NCBI GenBank assembly: GCA_021772895.1
Contig: JAJFLC010000012.1
Span: forward strand, 62,001-126,000
Direction of reading: 5' to 3'
DNA from: Mariprofundaceae bacterium
GTDB taxonomy: Bacteria > Pseudomonadota > Zetaproteobacteria > Mariprofundales > Mariprofundaceae
Length of the DNA stretch: 64,000 nt
A program made the translations under genes and the position numbers. The notes beneath the pieces were generated by a model. That model did no database searches. It saw nothing but the letters and a program-made list of their open reading frames with translations, and was not told the DNA's origin. The stretch's first letter is position 1. Each line of letters opens with the position of its first letter. Shown one piece after another: positions 16,710 to 25,423 of the stretch.

Positions 16710-17531
16710 ATGTCCATGATTGAAAATGTTGTAGATATTGAACAATATAAAGTTACTAAAGAACCATATTATGAAGCCGTTGGTGGCGAAATTGAATTGT
16801 ATACATCAGCATATGACGTACGTATGCCTATGATGATTAAAGGCCCAACAGGTTGCGGTAAGTCACGCTTTGTTGAACATATGGCCTGGAAGCTTGGTAA
16901 GCCCTTGATTACTGTGGCTTGTAATGAAGATATGACTGCATCAGATTTGGTTGGCCGCTTTCTTCTCGATAAAGATGGCACCAAATGGCAAGATGGACCG
17001 TTAACGACTGCAGCACGCATCGGTGCTATATGCTATCTGGATGAAATTGTAGAAGCCAGACAAGATACAACCGTGGTTATTCACCCATTAACGGATCATA
17101 GGCGCACGCTACCTTTGGATAAAAAAGGCGAACTGATTGCTGCCCACCCTGATTTCCAGCTGGTTATTTCATATAACCCTGGCTATCAAAGTTTGATGAA
17201 AGATCTAAAACAATCGACCAAACAACGCTTTGGTGGTTTGGATTTTGACTATCCCGAAGAAAAAATTGAAATCAATATTGTTGCAAAAGAATCTGGCGTG
17301 GATGAGAAAATTGCTGAAAAGCTTGTTCATATTGCCCAACGTGCCAGAAACTTAAAAGGCCATGGCCTGGATGAAGGTATTTCTACTCGTCTTTTGGTTT
17401 ATTCTGGGCAACTGATTGCACAAGGTGTATCTCCTTTAGCAGCATGTTCGATGACTATGGTTACACCCTTAACTGATGACCCAGACATGCGTGATACTTT
17501 GCACGCCGCTGTGGAAACATTTTTTGGCTAA
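16710..17531 (+). CDS. cbbQ: RuBisCO activase AAA+ subunit CbbQ
   Basis: AAA+ ATPase of the MoxR group which, with CbbO, remodels RuBisCO blocked by sugar phosphates. Walker A is GPTGCGKS (near residue 48), Walker B is AICYLDEIVEARQDT, sensor 1 is FQLVISYNPGYQ, and the CbbQ-typical SLMKDLKQSTKQRFGGLDFDYP follows. The length of 273 is normal. The start is supported by AAGGGAGA just upstream. It is 115 bases after the unknown 103-residue gene and 76 bases before cbbO. Confidence 0.96.
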   Translation: MSMIENVVDIEQYKVTKEPYYEAVGGEIELYTSAYDVRMPMMIKGPTGCGKSRFVEHMAWKLGKPLITVACNEDMTASDLVGRFLLDKDGTKWQDGPLTTAARIGAICYLDEIVEARQDTTVVIHPLTDHRRTLPLDKKGELIAAHPDFQLVISYNPGYQSLMKDLKQSTKQRFGGLDFDYPEEKIEINIVAKESGVDEKIAEKLVHIAQRARNLKGHGLDEGISTRLLVYSGQLIAQGVSPLAACSMTMVTPLTDDPDMRDTLHAAVETFFG

Positions 17532-17607
17532 ATAGCCACTCCTTCACAACGGAGGTATCTCCTTTTTTCAGAAAGAGATACTTTAGCAATCATCAACGAG
17601 GTCTAAT

Positions 17608-19950
17608 ATGTCAATAAAACTCGAAGATTATGAGGTGTTCTTAGAAAGCTCTGCCCCAGAGGTCAAAGATGTACTGACCAGCAGTTATCAGGAAGCCTCT
17701 AGGGTCATGTCTCCCGCTGGATTACAAACCTACCTTGATGGGGCCAAGACATTGTCCAATTTAGGCCGTGGTTCTGGCATCGTTATTTCGTATATTCAGG
17801 AAGTTCCCATGGTTGCCAAAGAGTGTGGGGAAGATGTGGTGTCTGACTGTCTGACAGCGGCGATGAAACTATCATCAATGACATCGGGCGAAGTTGTCGC
17901 CTTACTTTTTAGCAGCATGCCAAGTGCAGCACGCAACCTCGGCGATGCAGAACTTTTCCGTGGTTATCTCACCATGGTACATCAACTGGCATCAACCGCA
18001 TCCCGTGGTGTGCGACCCATGCTCAATCATATCGATGAGTTGCTTTCCAAACTCACCTTGAGTGGCTTGCGCCGTTGGGCGAATTTTGGTGCGCAAGCAT
18101 ATAGACGCGATTATAAAAACCTGACTGCCTATTTCAATTTAGAGTCGGCTGATAGCCGCGCCATGTTACAAAAAGAGCGCAGAGGTATTTTATTTGTTAA
18201 ATCCCAACGCAAATTAAATTTCTATTTACGCGCCCTGTGGGGAAGAGATTTCTTTTTGCGCCCTACTGGTGCAGACTACTCAGACTTTCGCCCATATATA
18301 GAGCATCGGATTTTACACCTTCCCGATGCATTGGACGATTATGGAGAAGTGCCCGGCTTAGAAGTTTACCGAGCTACAGCAGCACATATGGCAGCACATA
18401 TGGCCTATTCTTCATCACCGATTTCAGCGGAACAATTGAGTCCTGCCCAGATGTTTTTCATCGGTTTGATTGAAGATGCCCGCATAGAATACAAAGCAAC
18501 CCAATCGTTCCCTGGCTTAAAAACACTATGGCAAAATATCATGGGCGTACCAAGTGAAGAAACCGCCGAGCACCCCACGATGCCCGTGCTGGAACACTTT
18601 GCTTTGATGCTGTTGAATCAAAATGTTCTCTCTGATGATGAACAGCTCAACCAATTAGCTGTAGCGTTTCATGACAATATTGCAGAGCGTCAGGATGATA
18701 ATCAGTTTTCCTGGCACTTGGGTCTGGACTTATTCAATCTGTTTGCTTCACGCAAAGCTGTACCGAGCTTACGTATTCTGGAGCGTATCAATATTCCTTA
18801 CCGTGATGACAATCGCTATGCATGGGAGTTTGAAGAATTCTCCTGGGATACTGAATTTGAATATATGGCAGCAAGCCAACAGCAAATACGTCGCCAAGTA
18901 AGTGCGATTGAAATGGCCAATGAGGTTGATTGCGAACTTGCAGGCGATGATGCGCAAGAAATTTGGACTTGTTCAACCAATATGCGCCCTTATGAAGATG
19001 ATTTAACCGATGGGCAGGCCAGCTTCAATGATATGTGGGGCAAAGAGCCTATTTCCGAGCCTTACCACTATCAGGAATGGGACTACCAAATCCAACTGCA
19101 TCGCCCTGATTGGGTCACCGTTTATGAACGAATGCAACCCAAAGGCATGCTTGAAGATATACAAGCCATTATCGATGAGTACCGCCCCGTAGCACACCGC
19201 ATCAAACAAATCATCGATTTGCTTACTCCTGAGGGCGTGCAACGTGTACGTAATATGGAAGATGGTGATGAAGTCGATATCAATGCCGCCATTGATGCCA
19301 TGATTGCTATTCGTATGGGTGAGCAACCCAATACACGCATTACCATGCGTAATGTCTTAAAAAACCGGGATTTATCTGTGGTAATTTTACTGGACTTGTC
19401 CGAATCTACAAACGAACCTATGAATGGCTCCGATAAAACGGTGTTACAACTCACCCGTGAGGCAGCCACATTGGTTTCTACGGCAATTGAAGGCATTGGT
19501 GACCCATTTGCGATTCACGGTTTTGCTTCAGATGGTCGGCATGATGTACAATATTATCGCTTCAAGGATTTCAACCAACACTTTGATGATGAAGTAAAAT
19601 CTCGTCTCGCTGGCATGAAGGGAGGCCTATCAACACGTATGGGTGCTGCTTTACGTCATGCAGGCCAGCACCTTCTAAAACAACAGGAAAAACGCAAGCT
19701 TATCCTGCTTGTAACCGATGGCGAACCCGCTGACATTGATGAACGTGATCCACAACATTTGCGTCATGATGCCAAAAAAGCTGTTGAAGAACTCTATAGC
19801 ACAGGTGTATCGACCTACTGTCTGACATTAGACCCTCTTGCCGATGCTTATGTGAAACGCATCTTTGGTGAGAATAACTTCACCATCATCGACAATGTTG
19901 ATCGCCTTCCAGAAAAGCTACCAACACTGTTTGCAAGCTTAACTTCATAA
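17608..19950 (+). CDS. cbbO: RuBisCO activase adaptor CbbO, VWA-domain protein
   Basis: Partner of CbbQ that links the ATPase ring to RuBisCO. The 780 residues have a helical N-terminal part, a central region with AAHMAAHMAY and LIEDARIEYKATQ (family-typical), and a C-terminal von Willebrand A domain (about residues 585-775) with the metal site VILLDLSEST (D-x-S-x-S) and LVTDGEPADIDERDP. The VWA domain is the part reported to contact the inhibited enzyme in this family. It ends the cbb cluster. The copy of the transporter 3' end begins about 60 bases further on. Confidence 0.95.
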   Translation: MSIKLEDYEVFLESSAPEVKDVLTSSYQEASRVMSPAGLQTYLDGAKTLSNLGRGSGIVISYIQEVPMVAKECGEDVVSDCLTAAMKLSSMTSGEVVALLFSSMPSAARNLGDAELFRGYLTMVHQLASTASRGVRPMLNHIDELLSKLTLSGLRRWANFGAQAYRRDYKNLTAYFNLESADSRAMLQKERRGILFVKSQRKLNFYLRALWGRDFFLRPTGADYSDFRPYIEHRILHLPDALDDYGEVPGLEVYRATAAHMAAHMAYSSSPISAEQLSPAQMFFIGLIEDARIEYKATQSFPGLKTLWQNIMGVPSEETAEHPTMPVLEHFALMLLNQNVLSDDEQLNQLAVAFHDNIAERQDDNQFSWHLGLDLFNLFASRKAVPSLRILERINIPYRDDNRYAWEFEEFSWDTEFEYMAASQQQIRRQVSAIEMANEVDCELAGDDAQEIWTCSTNMRPYEDDLTDGQASFNDMWGKEPISEPYHYQEWDYQIQLHRPDWVTVYERMQPKGMLEDIQAIIDEYRPVAHRIKQIIDLLTPEGVQRVRNMEDGDEVDINAAIDAMIAIRMGEQPNTRITMRNVLKNRDLSVVILLDLSESTNEPMNGSDKTVLQLTREAATLVSTAIEGIGDPFAIHGFASDGRHDVQYYRFKDFNQHFDDEVKSRLAGMKGGLSTRMGAALRHAGQHLLKQQEKRKLILLVTDGEPADIDERDPQHLRHDAKKAVEELYSTGVSTYCLTLDPLADAYVKRIFGENNFTIIDNVDRLPEKLPTLFASLTS

Positions 19951-20017
19951 CCCAATCAGTACCTGCAAGCGTTGATAATCATGATTGAAAATACGGAGCG
20001 TCGGGGTCAGAGGATCG

Positions 20018-20184
20018 TGTTTGGCGCATTTTCATGCTGCCGAATTTAGTCAGCATATACGCAGCCAAAACTTTAAAAACATCATACTTCATTCAGTATC
20101 ATCAGAATTTTACATCATTATCAGCTTTCTGATTTAACCTCTTCCGGTTCGATGTCCGGGCCCAGAAGCACAGCGATCCAACGG
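20018..20184 (-). repeat. Right-hand copy of the repeat that brackets the cbb genes
   Basis: This stretch comprises the last codons of the intact AI-2E transporter gene and its downstream sequence. It matches 12229-12344 in direct orientation, including a 20-base exact block and the segment TTTCTGATTTAACCT. Read leftward, the downstream part folds as a hairpin around a GAAA loop (ATGC-GAAA type, GGCGCAT/ATGCGCC in the left copy). The left copy lacks two internal blocks. The preceding gtcggggtcagagg resembles sequences often found near REP-type elements, which is only an impression. Confidence 0.75.
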
Positions 20185-21164
20185 GTTTCGTCTTTGGACT
20201 CTAAAGCAATCTTCACAATCATCGTAAGCGGTACAGACAACAACATCCCAACCACACCAAGCACCCAGCCCCAGAAGACCAGAGACACAAAAACGATGAG
20301 TGTAGAGAGGCCAACACCGCGACCCATAAAACGTGGTTCCACGACATTTCCCATCACCAGATTCACAACAATATAACCCGCTCCGACATAAAGAACCGAT
20401 TCAGGACCGAGCTGTACCAATGCCAATAACAATGCTGGAACCGCCGCAATGATCGAACCAATATTGGGTACAAAGTTAAACAGCATCGCAATCAAACCCC
20501 AGAGGATTGGATAATCAACGCCAAGAATCGTCAGCCAGACAGTGACCGCTGCACCTGTTGCCAAGCTCACGCCTGTCTTGATTACGAGATACTTATTCAC
20601 ACTCTCCATGAACTGCTTAACGGCATCAGTGGATGGCGCATGTTCACCAAGCAATGCCCACTTATGTGGAAGTGCGATTGCCTCAAACATAATAAAAATA
20701 ACAGTCAGCACGATGAAAAAAGTATTGGCCAACACATTGCCAACACCGGACAGAAACGCACCTGCCATACCCATGGCAGCAGATAAATTAAACAGATCAT
20801 GAACCGCACCATCTGGAACGGTGATACCATAACCGAGTAACCAGAGAATAAACTGGGCCATCTGCTCTTCCAGACGCGTCTGATAAAATGGTAAGTCCTG
20901 TGAAAAACTCGATACCGAAGCACCTGCAAACACGGTGATTAATGCTCCAACCAACAACAGCCCTGAAATAACAATAAACACTGCTGCGGTTGCTGGCATC
21001 TTTCGCGCCATCAACCACTGCATGGGAGGCAAGCAAATACACGCAACAAATGCAGCCATCAAGAATGGCACCATCAGCGATGCCGCCGCCTGAATCCCAG
21101 CAATCAAAATAACCAGGCATGCGCCCGATATCAAAAACTTTTCACTGCCTGATGTCACAACCAT
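20121..21164 (-). CDS. AI-2E family transporter (PerM/TqsA type)
   Basis: An inner-membrane protein of 347 residues with about eight helices arranged as in the AI-2E exporter (UPF0118) family. Typical segments are YPILWGLIAMLFNFVPNIGSIIAAVPALLLALV, which includes the family signature, and late GNVVEPRFMGRGVGLSTLIVFVSLVFWGWVLG. Members export autoinducer-2, sodium or other solutes, so the substrate is open. Its ATG overlaps the stop of the BFD-like gene (TAATG). Its 3' end has a decayed second copy at 12.2-12.3 kb. Confidence 0.9.
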   Translation of the reverse strand: MVVTSGSEKFLISGACLVILIAGIQAAASLMVPFLMAAFVACICLPPMQWLMARKMPATAAVFIVISGLLLVGALITVFAGASVSSFSQDLPFYQTRLEEQMAQFILWLLGYGITVPDGAVHDLFNLSAAMGMAGAFLSGVGNVLANTFFIVLTVIFIMFEAIALPHKWALLGEHAPSTDAVKQFMESVNKYLVIKTGVSLATGAAVTVWLTILGVDYPILWGLIAMLFNFVPNIGSIIAAVPALLLALVQLGPESVLYVGAGYIVVNLVMGNVVEPRFMGRGVGLSTLIVFVSLVFWGWVLGVVGMLLSVPLTMIVKIALESKDETRWIAVLLGPDIEPEEVKSES

Positions 21165-21373
21165 TATTCAAACGCTTTCATACGAACATCTTCAATCTCG
21201 AAAGCTGTTTCACCCGTTGCAAATGCCAGTTTCAGATAGGGTATACACCCTTCACACTCCACACCTGCACCCGCTTTTTTCTGAGCATCTTCAAAATTAT
21301 CATATCTCAAAAGCTGTTCAAAAGTTTTGTTGATACATGCGCAACGATTCACCAACGCTTCTTCTTCACACAT
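21164..21373 (-). CDS. BFD-like [2Fe-2S] protein, 69 aa
   Basis: A small protein with the cysteine pattern C-A-C near residue 11 and C-E-G-C near residue 40 (GVECEGCIPYLKLAF), matching the four cluster ligands of bacterioferritin-associated-ferredoxin-like domains. Spacing and the phrase NKTFEQLLRYDNF fit that fold. BFD proteins pass electrons to bacterioferritin for iron release, but short stand-alone versions have other partners. No bacterioferritin gene is nearby. It overlaps both neighbours by a few bases, so it is translationally coupled within the leftward operon. Confidence 0.7.
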   Translation of the reverse strand: MCEEEALVNRCACINKTFEQLLRYDNFEDAQKKAGAGVECEGCIPYLKLAFATGETAFEIEDVRMKAFE

Positions 21374-22223
21374 CAGACTCTCCCTTTTTCACAATCTTAG
21401 CGGATTTCATCATCGGATACTGGCCCACCGAACCATAAAACGGCAAGCGCAACATCCAAAACAAACGATGCGTGGGTTGTTGCTGAAACTGCTCAAGACC
21501 AATAGTCATATCATCATGCCCCTGTTCCGGCTGGGCACGGTAGGTGCCAAACAGGCGATCCCATACCGACAGGTTAAACCCGTAATTACTGTTGGTCTCA
21601 TGCCTAAGAACAGAGTGATGCACCCGGTGCATATCGGGCGTAACAAAAAATAACCTCAACAGAGCATCCAGCTTGAGTGGTAGCTGTGCATTGGCGTGGT
21701 TAAACATCGCCATTGCGTTGAGAATCACCTCAAACAGCACCACGGCAATCACAGGCACACCAAGCAGTATGACCGCGCTGATCTTGATGCCGATTGAAAT
21801 CAGAATTTCAATGGGGTGAAAACGCAGACCCGTTGTCACATCAATATCCCGGTCTGCATGATGCACCATATGCAGGCGCCACAGCAGCGGCACAGCATGA
21901 AAAAGAACATGCTGCCCATAAATCAGCAGATCAAGTAAAATGACACCGAACACCACCGCTGCCATACCCGTCAGACCCAACATGGGAAACAAGCCAACAT
22001 GCTGCGTTTCAGCCCATAATGCCGCGCCGACAGCACCGGCAGGCAGCACAAGACGTAACACCACCCATGCCACCGCAGAGTCCAGCACCACAATGCACAG
22101 GTTGGCAGGCCAGCGCTTACGCCCCTGCACAAGCAAGCGCTTGGGAGCCAGCCACTCCCACAGAGCCATCACAGCCAGCATGCCTGCAAATACACTCAGA
22201 CGAATCCAGGTTTCATCACTCAT
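21366..22223 (-). CDS. Sterol desaturase/fatty acid hydroxylase family membrane enzyme
   Basis: A 285-residue di-iron membrane enzyme. The histidine clusters are present: HAVPLLWRLHMVHHAD, a middle FNHANAQLP segment, and DMHRVHHS. Four to five membrane helices lie before and between them. Enzymes of this family hydroxylate or desaturate sterols, carotenoids or fatty acyl chains with O2. The substrate is unknown here. It overlaps the AmpD gene upstream by four bases and the BFD-like gene downstream. A nearby iron-sulfur protein as electron donor is a plausible link, not shown. Confidence 0.9.
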   Translation of the reverse strand: MSDETWIRLSVFAGMLAVMALWEWLAPKRLLVQGRKRWPANLCIVVLDSAVAWVVLRLVLPAGAVGAALWAETQHVGLFPMLGLTGMAAVVFGVILLDLLIYGQHVLFHAVPLLWRLHMVHHADRDIDVTTGLRFHPIEILISIGIKISAVILLGVPVIAVVLFEVILNAMAMFNHANAQLPLKLDALLRLFFVTPDMHRVHHSVLRHETNSNYGFNLSVWDRLFGTYRAQPEQGHDDMTIGLEQFQQQPTHRLFWMLRLPFYGSVGQYPMMKSAKIVKKGESDV

Positions 22224-22780
22224 AGCTTAATCTTAAACGAAACATTCCGTATCCGGGATAAGCTGCGATAAAATTTTGCCCAGTCCCACTGCTTCCCCGG
22301 GTCCCATTTTCTCCCCGGTGCGATATCCTGATGCCCTACAATTCGCTGCGTTGTTATGCCGTGATATTCCGCCATTAATGTCCGGCACAAGCGTGCCGTT
22401 TCCCGGTACTGCGCCTGTGTAAAAGGGTTCGATTCATCGCCTATCATTTCAATACCAACTGAATAATCATTGCAATTTTCCCGTGCTTCACCTTCAACAT
22501 CTGGCCAGCTTGATTGACCGGCATGCCATGCGCGACGGGATGTTGGTACAAACTGGGTCACCTTACCTTTGCGATCGACCACAAAATGCGCAGAAACGCG
22601 TGTGTCTGACAGGTCAGCAAAATCTGGATTCGACATTACATCCAGATTTCCCATAAAAAATGCCTCGATATACTCCGATTCAAACCGGCCGACCGGCAAA
22701 CTGATTGCATGCAAAACAATCAGATCAATGATCGAACCGGCAGGTCGCGCATTATGATGTGAGGACAACAAAAATCGCAT
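22220..22780 (-). CDS. ampD: 1,6-anhydro-N-acetylmuramyl-L-alanine amidase AmpD
   Basis: Cytoplasmic zinc amidase that cleaves peptide from anhydro-muropeptides in cell-wall recycling. Zinc ligands are visible in IVLHAISLP and in IVGHQDIAPGRKWDPG, with the central SAHFVVDRKGKVTQFVPTSRRAWHAGQSSW segment. I chose the start at MRFLLSSHHNARPAGS (22780), giving 186 residues against about 183 in E. coli. The ORF-track start would cross into the divergent gene. It heads the leftward group AmpD, hydroxylase, BFD-like, AI-2E transporter. Confidence 0.93.
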   Translation of the reverse strand: MRFLLSSHHNARPAGSIIDLIVLHAISLPVGRFESEYIEAFFMGNLDVMSNPDFADLSDTRVSAHFVVDRKGKVTQFVPTSRRAWHAGQSSWPDVEGEARENCNDYSVGIEMIGDESNPFTQAQYRETARLCRTLMAEYHGITTQRIVGHQDIAPGRKWDPGKQWDWAKFYRSLSRIRNVSFKIKL

Positions 22781-22834
22781 CCCGTGATCATGCTTCAAAC
22801 AGACAACACAAAGCAAGTAATCTATGATCATCCC

Positions 22835-23425
22835 ATGATCTCTCTGCCCATCTGGATTTCTGGACTGCTATTTGCTCTGATTCATTCAGTATTTGCCACT
22901 GAAGTATGTAAAAAATGGTTTTATCGGCGAGGCATGACAACCCGGCGCTATCGCCTTCTCTACTCAATCTTTGCATTGCTACTGACCGTAATATGGCTTT
23001 TTTACATCTATCAACTGCCGGACAAGCCACTGTATCACATCCATGGCTGGCTAAACTGGCTACTGATCTTCATTCAGCTTTGTGGTTTATGGATTGTGAT
23101 TCTTAGCCTGAAATCATTTGATAGCAAAATATTTTTAGGCATCAGCCATCCACCCGAACAAGGAGAAGGTTTCCACGAACACGGTATTTATCGCCATATG
23201 CGTCATCCGATGTATTCCGGTGTGATGCTTGCACTGCTGGCCAGTCCTATACAAAGCCTGAACAGCTTGAATTTAAGCCTCGCCATTTGTTTCTATTTTG
23301 TGATGGGTTCTTACTTTGAAGAGAGGCGTATGTTGCAAATACATCCTGCATATGGTGATTACAGAAAACGCATTCCTGCCTTTATACCATGGCGCACTTT
23401 ATTCCGAGGCCATAGCAGTTCATGA
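22835..23425 (+). CDS. Isoprenylcysteine methyltransferase/NnrU-like membrane protein
   Basis: A 196-residue membrane protein with about five helices. The opening IHSVFATEVCKKWFYRRGMTTRRYRLLYS resembles NnrU/MddA-type proteins, and GIYRHMRHPMYSGVMLALLASP is the conserved methyltransferase motif of the ICMT/PEMT fold. Such enzymes methylate small thiols, lipids or cysteines with S-adenosylmethionine. The substrate is not evident. I used MISLPIW (22835) as the start. The ORF-track start at 22784 lies nearly in the ampD start region. The metal-efflux gene follows by seven bases. Confidence 0.8.
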   Translation: MISLPIWISGLLFALIHSVFATEVCKKWFYRRGMTTRRYRLLYSIFALLLTVIWLFYIYQLPDKPLYHIHGWLNWLLIFIQLCGLWIVILSLKSFDSKIFLGISHPPEQGEGFHEHGIYRHMRHPMYSGVMLALLASPIQSLNSLNLSLAICFYFVMGSYFEERRMLQIHPAYGDYRKRIPAFIPWRTLFRGHSSS

Positions 23426-23432
23426 TATCGCC

Positions 23433-24383
23433 ATGACTAAAACAACCGATACGCCACACGTTTTACCACCTGAAGAAGCAGGCCACTTAATGCGCCTGGC
23501 AACCTATGCATCCGTATCAGTTGCCGTTTCACTGATTGTTGCCAAGCTTATTGCCTGGTTCTGGACGGATTCAGTCAGCCTTCTGGCAACGTTGATTGAC
23601 TCCACACTTGATGCTGCCGCTGCTATTATCAATATGATTGCTGTCCGGCATGCACTTGCGCCTGCAGATAAAGAACACCGCTTTGGTCATGGCAAGGCTG
23701 AAGCACTGGCAGGCCTTGCCCAAGCGATGTTCATCGCTGGCTCAGCAGGGTTCTTAGTGCTGGAAGCCTTTGCTCGCTTTTTCCGTCCACAGCAGCCTCA
23801 AAACATTGAGGTCGGCATTGGCATAATGATCTTTTCCATTGTTGCTACCCTTGGTCTGCTGACTATTCAAAAACACGTGATCAACAAAACCAATTCCACA
23901 GCGATCAAAGCCGACTCGCTGCACTACAAAACTGATCTTTACGTGAATGCCAGCGTCATTTTAGCATTAATTCTGGCAGCTTATGGCTGGGCAGGATTTG
24001 ATGCAGTGTTTGCAATCGGTATCGGCATTTTCATCCTCTACAGTGCATGGGAGATTGTGCAGCATGCCATTCATGACCTGATGGATCATGAGCTCTCAGA
24101 TGAAGAACGTGAACAGATTAAAAATATCATTCTTGCCCATCCCAAAGTGCGTGGCATGCATGATCTGCGAACCCGGCAATCAGGCGTGACTTATTTCATT
24201 CAATTTCATCTCGAACTTGACGACAGCCTTTTATTAAAAGCAGCACATTGTATTGCGGATGAAGTCGAAGCATCACTGCTCACTACCTATCCCAATGCCG
24301 AAATCATTATCCATGAGGATCCAGCCAGTCTGACAGAACCAACACCTGACTTTGATAATGATAACAAAGAGAAAAACATTTGA
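23433..24383 (+). CDS. fieF: Cation diffusion facilitator, FieF-like
   Basis: Proton-driven efflux of divalent metals (Fe2+, Zn2+ or similar) across the inner membrane. The first metal-site segment LIDSTLDAAAAIINMIAVRHALAPADKEHRFGHGKAEALAGLAQ closely follows the E. coli FieF pattern, and HYKTDLYVNASVILAL carries the second set of aspartates. A C-terminal cytoplasmic ferredoxin-like domain contains HPKVRGMHDLRTRQSG. The start at MTKTTDTPHVL gives 316 residues. The ORF-track start lies inside the previous gene. Its stop overlaps the TTG start of the next gene. Confidence 0.9.
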   Translation: MTKTTDTPHVLPPEEAGHLMRLATYASVSVAVSLIVAKLIAWFWTDSVSLLATLIDSTLDAAAAIINMIAVRHALAPADKEHRFGHGKAEALAGLAQAMFIAGSAGFLVLEAFARFFRPQQPQNIEVGIGIMIFSIVATLGLLTIQKHVINKTNSTAIKADSLHYKTDLYVNASVILALILAAYGWAGFDAVFAIGIGIFILYSAWEIVQHAIHDLMDHELSDEEREQIKNIILAHPKVRGMHDLRTRQSGVTYFIQFHLELDDSLLLKAAHCIADEVEASLLTTYPNAEIIIHEDPASLTEPTPDFDNDNKEKNI

Positions 24384-25300
24384 ATCGGCGATCTCTTTTG
24401 TGGATATGGAAATTATCTTTACTGGCATGCCTCGTATGTCCACAGCCGTTGATTGCCGAAACAGCGATGCTGGAAGTTTATCACCTGCCATTGAATGAAG
24501 CCGAAGCAGCTGTAAAAACCCAACTTTCAAAAAACGGCAGTGTCACTATACTTTCCTCCCGCCGAACGCTCATTATCAATGATGAAAGCAGAAATATTCA
24601 GGAAGCACGCAAACTCCTAAAACAACTGGATGTAGCCGCTCCACAATATTCTGTGTATCTGAAGATGCTCCATTTTCAAAACTCACAACTTAAAGCCACA
24701 CATACAGAAGCGGTGCTTCCGGGTGGCTGGATTCGGTTGAATCTTGAAGATAAAAACCTGCGCAGTTCAAACAAACAATCATTTAACCTGCACCTGTCAG
24801 CCAATCACAACGGCAGTATTGAAGTGGGCACACTCCAACCCTATCGAAAACATATCCGCCAATGGCTTGCCAATTATGGCTTGATCTCAAGCAACAGCGT
24901 GGATCTTGTATCCGTAACTTCCGGGTTTATCGCTCGTGTTCGCCCTGCTGATTCAGGGCATGTCCATATCCGTATCACGCCATGGATGCGCAACCAAAGA
25001 GGCCGCACTAACATCGAAGGAAAAACAGAAATCCTGATAGATTTAGGCACAACCACTGCCCCCCTCAAAGCACCATCCCGCAACGCACCGATTCGCTTAA
25101 ATGCAAATCCATCTTCAAATCAAAACAAACCTATTGAGATTGCTGGTGCTGTTACAGAATTGACCATTCCCTTAGGCAAAACAATTGCCATCATGGCCAA
25201 TGACAAAGAATCTGAAATGTTTGGCGAAGCTCTGCTCTCAAGCAGTTCTAATATCGGGTCAAACAGGTTTGCAATCAAATTACGTATTGAACAACACTAA
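24380..25300 (+). CDS. Exported protein with secretin N-type domain but no pore
   Basis: A 306-residue protein with a signal peptide (WIWKLSLLACLVCPQPLIAETA). Residues about 30-95 match the short secretin/NolW-type N-domain: MLEVYHLPLNEAEAAVKTQLSKNGSVTILSSRRTLIINDESRNIQEARKLLKQLDV. The rest is beta-rich and has no secretin beta-barrel signature. It is therefore a periplasmic protein that borrows a secretin ring-building domain. Function is unknown. It starts at TTG 24380, overlapping the stop of the cation-efflux gene. Confidence 0.75.
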   Translation: MNRRSLLWIWKLSLLACLVCPQPLIAETAMLEVYHLPLNEAEAAVKTQLSKNGSVTILSSRRTLIINDESRNIQEARKLLKQLDVAAPQYSVYLKMLHFQNSQLKATHTEAVLPGGWIRLNLEDKNLRSSNKQSFNLHLSANHNGSIEVGTLQPYRKHIRQWLANYGLISSNSVDLVSVTSGFIARVRPADSGHVHIRITPWMRNQRGRTNIEGKTEILIDLGTTTAPLKAPSRNAPIRLNANPSSNQNKPIEIAGAVTELTIPLGKTIAIMANDKESEMFGEALLSSSSNIGSNRFAIKLRIEQH

Positions 25301-25423
25301 CAGCTAAGCCTCTTAATCAAGATTTCCAGACCTCATGGTTTGGTCTAGTGTATTCCCTGAAAAAAGAAGACAAAGAAACAGTTATAAACCAAACTGCTTA
25401 GGGACTTTCGAAAAGGGGAAAGG

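Noticed and set aside
18379-18402. 12-base tandem repeat GCAGCACATATG in cbbO
   Set aside because: It encodes AAHMAAHM, a pattern typical of CbbO proteins at this place, so protein constraint explains it better than a mobile or regulatory repeat.
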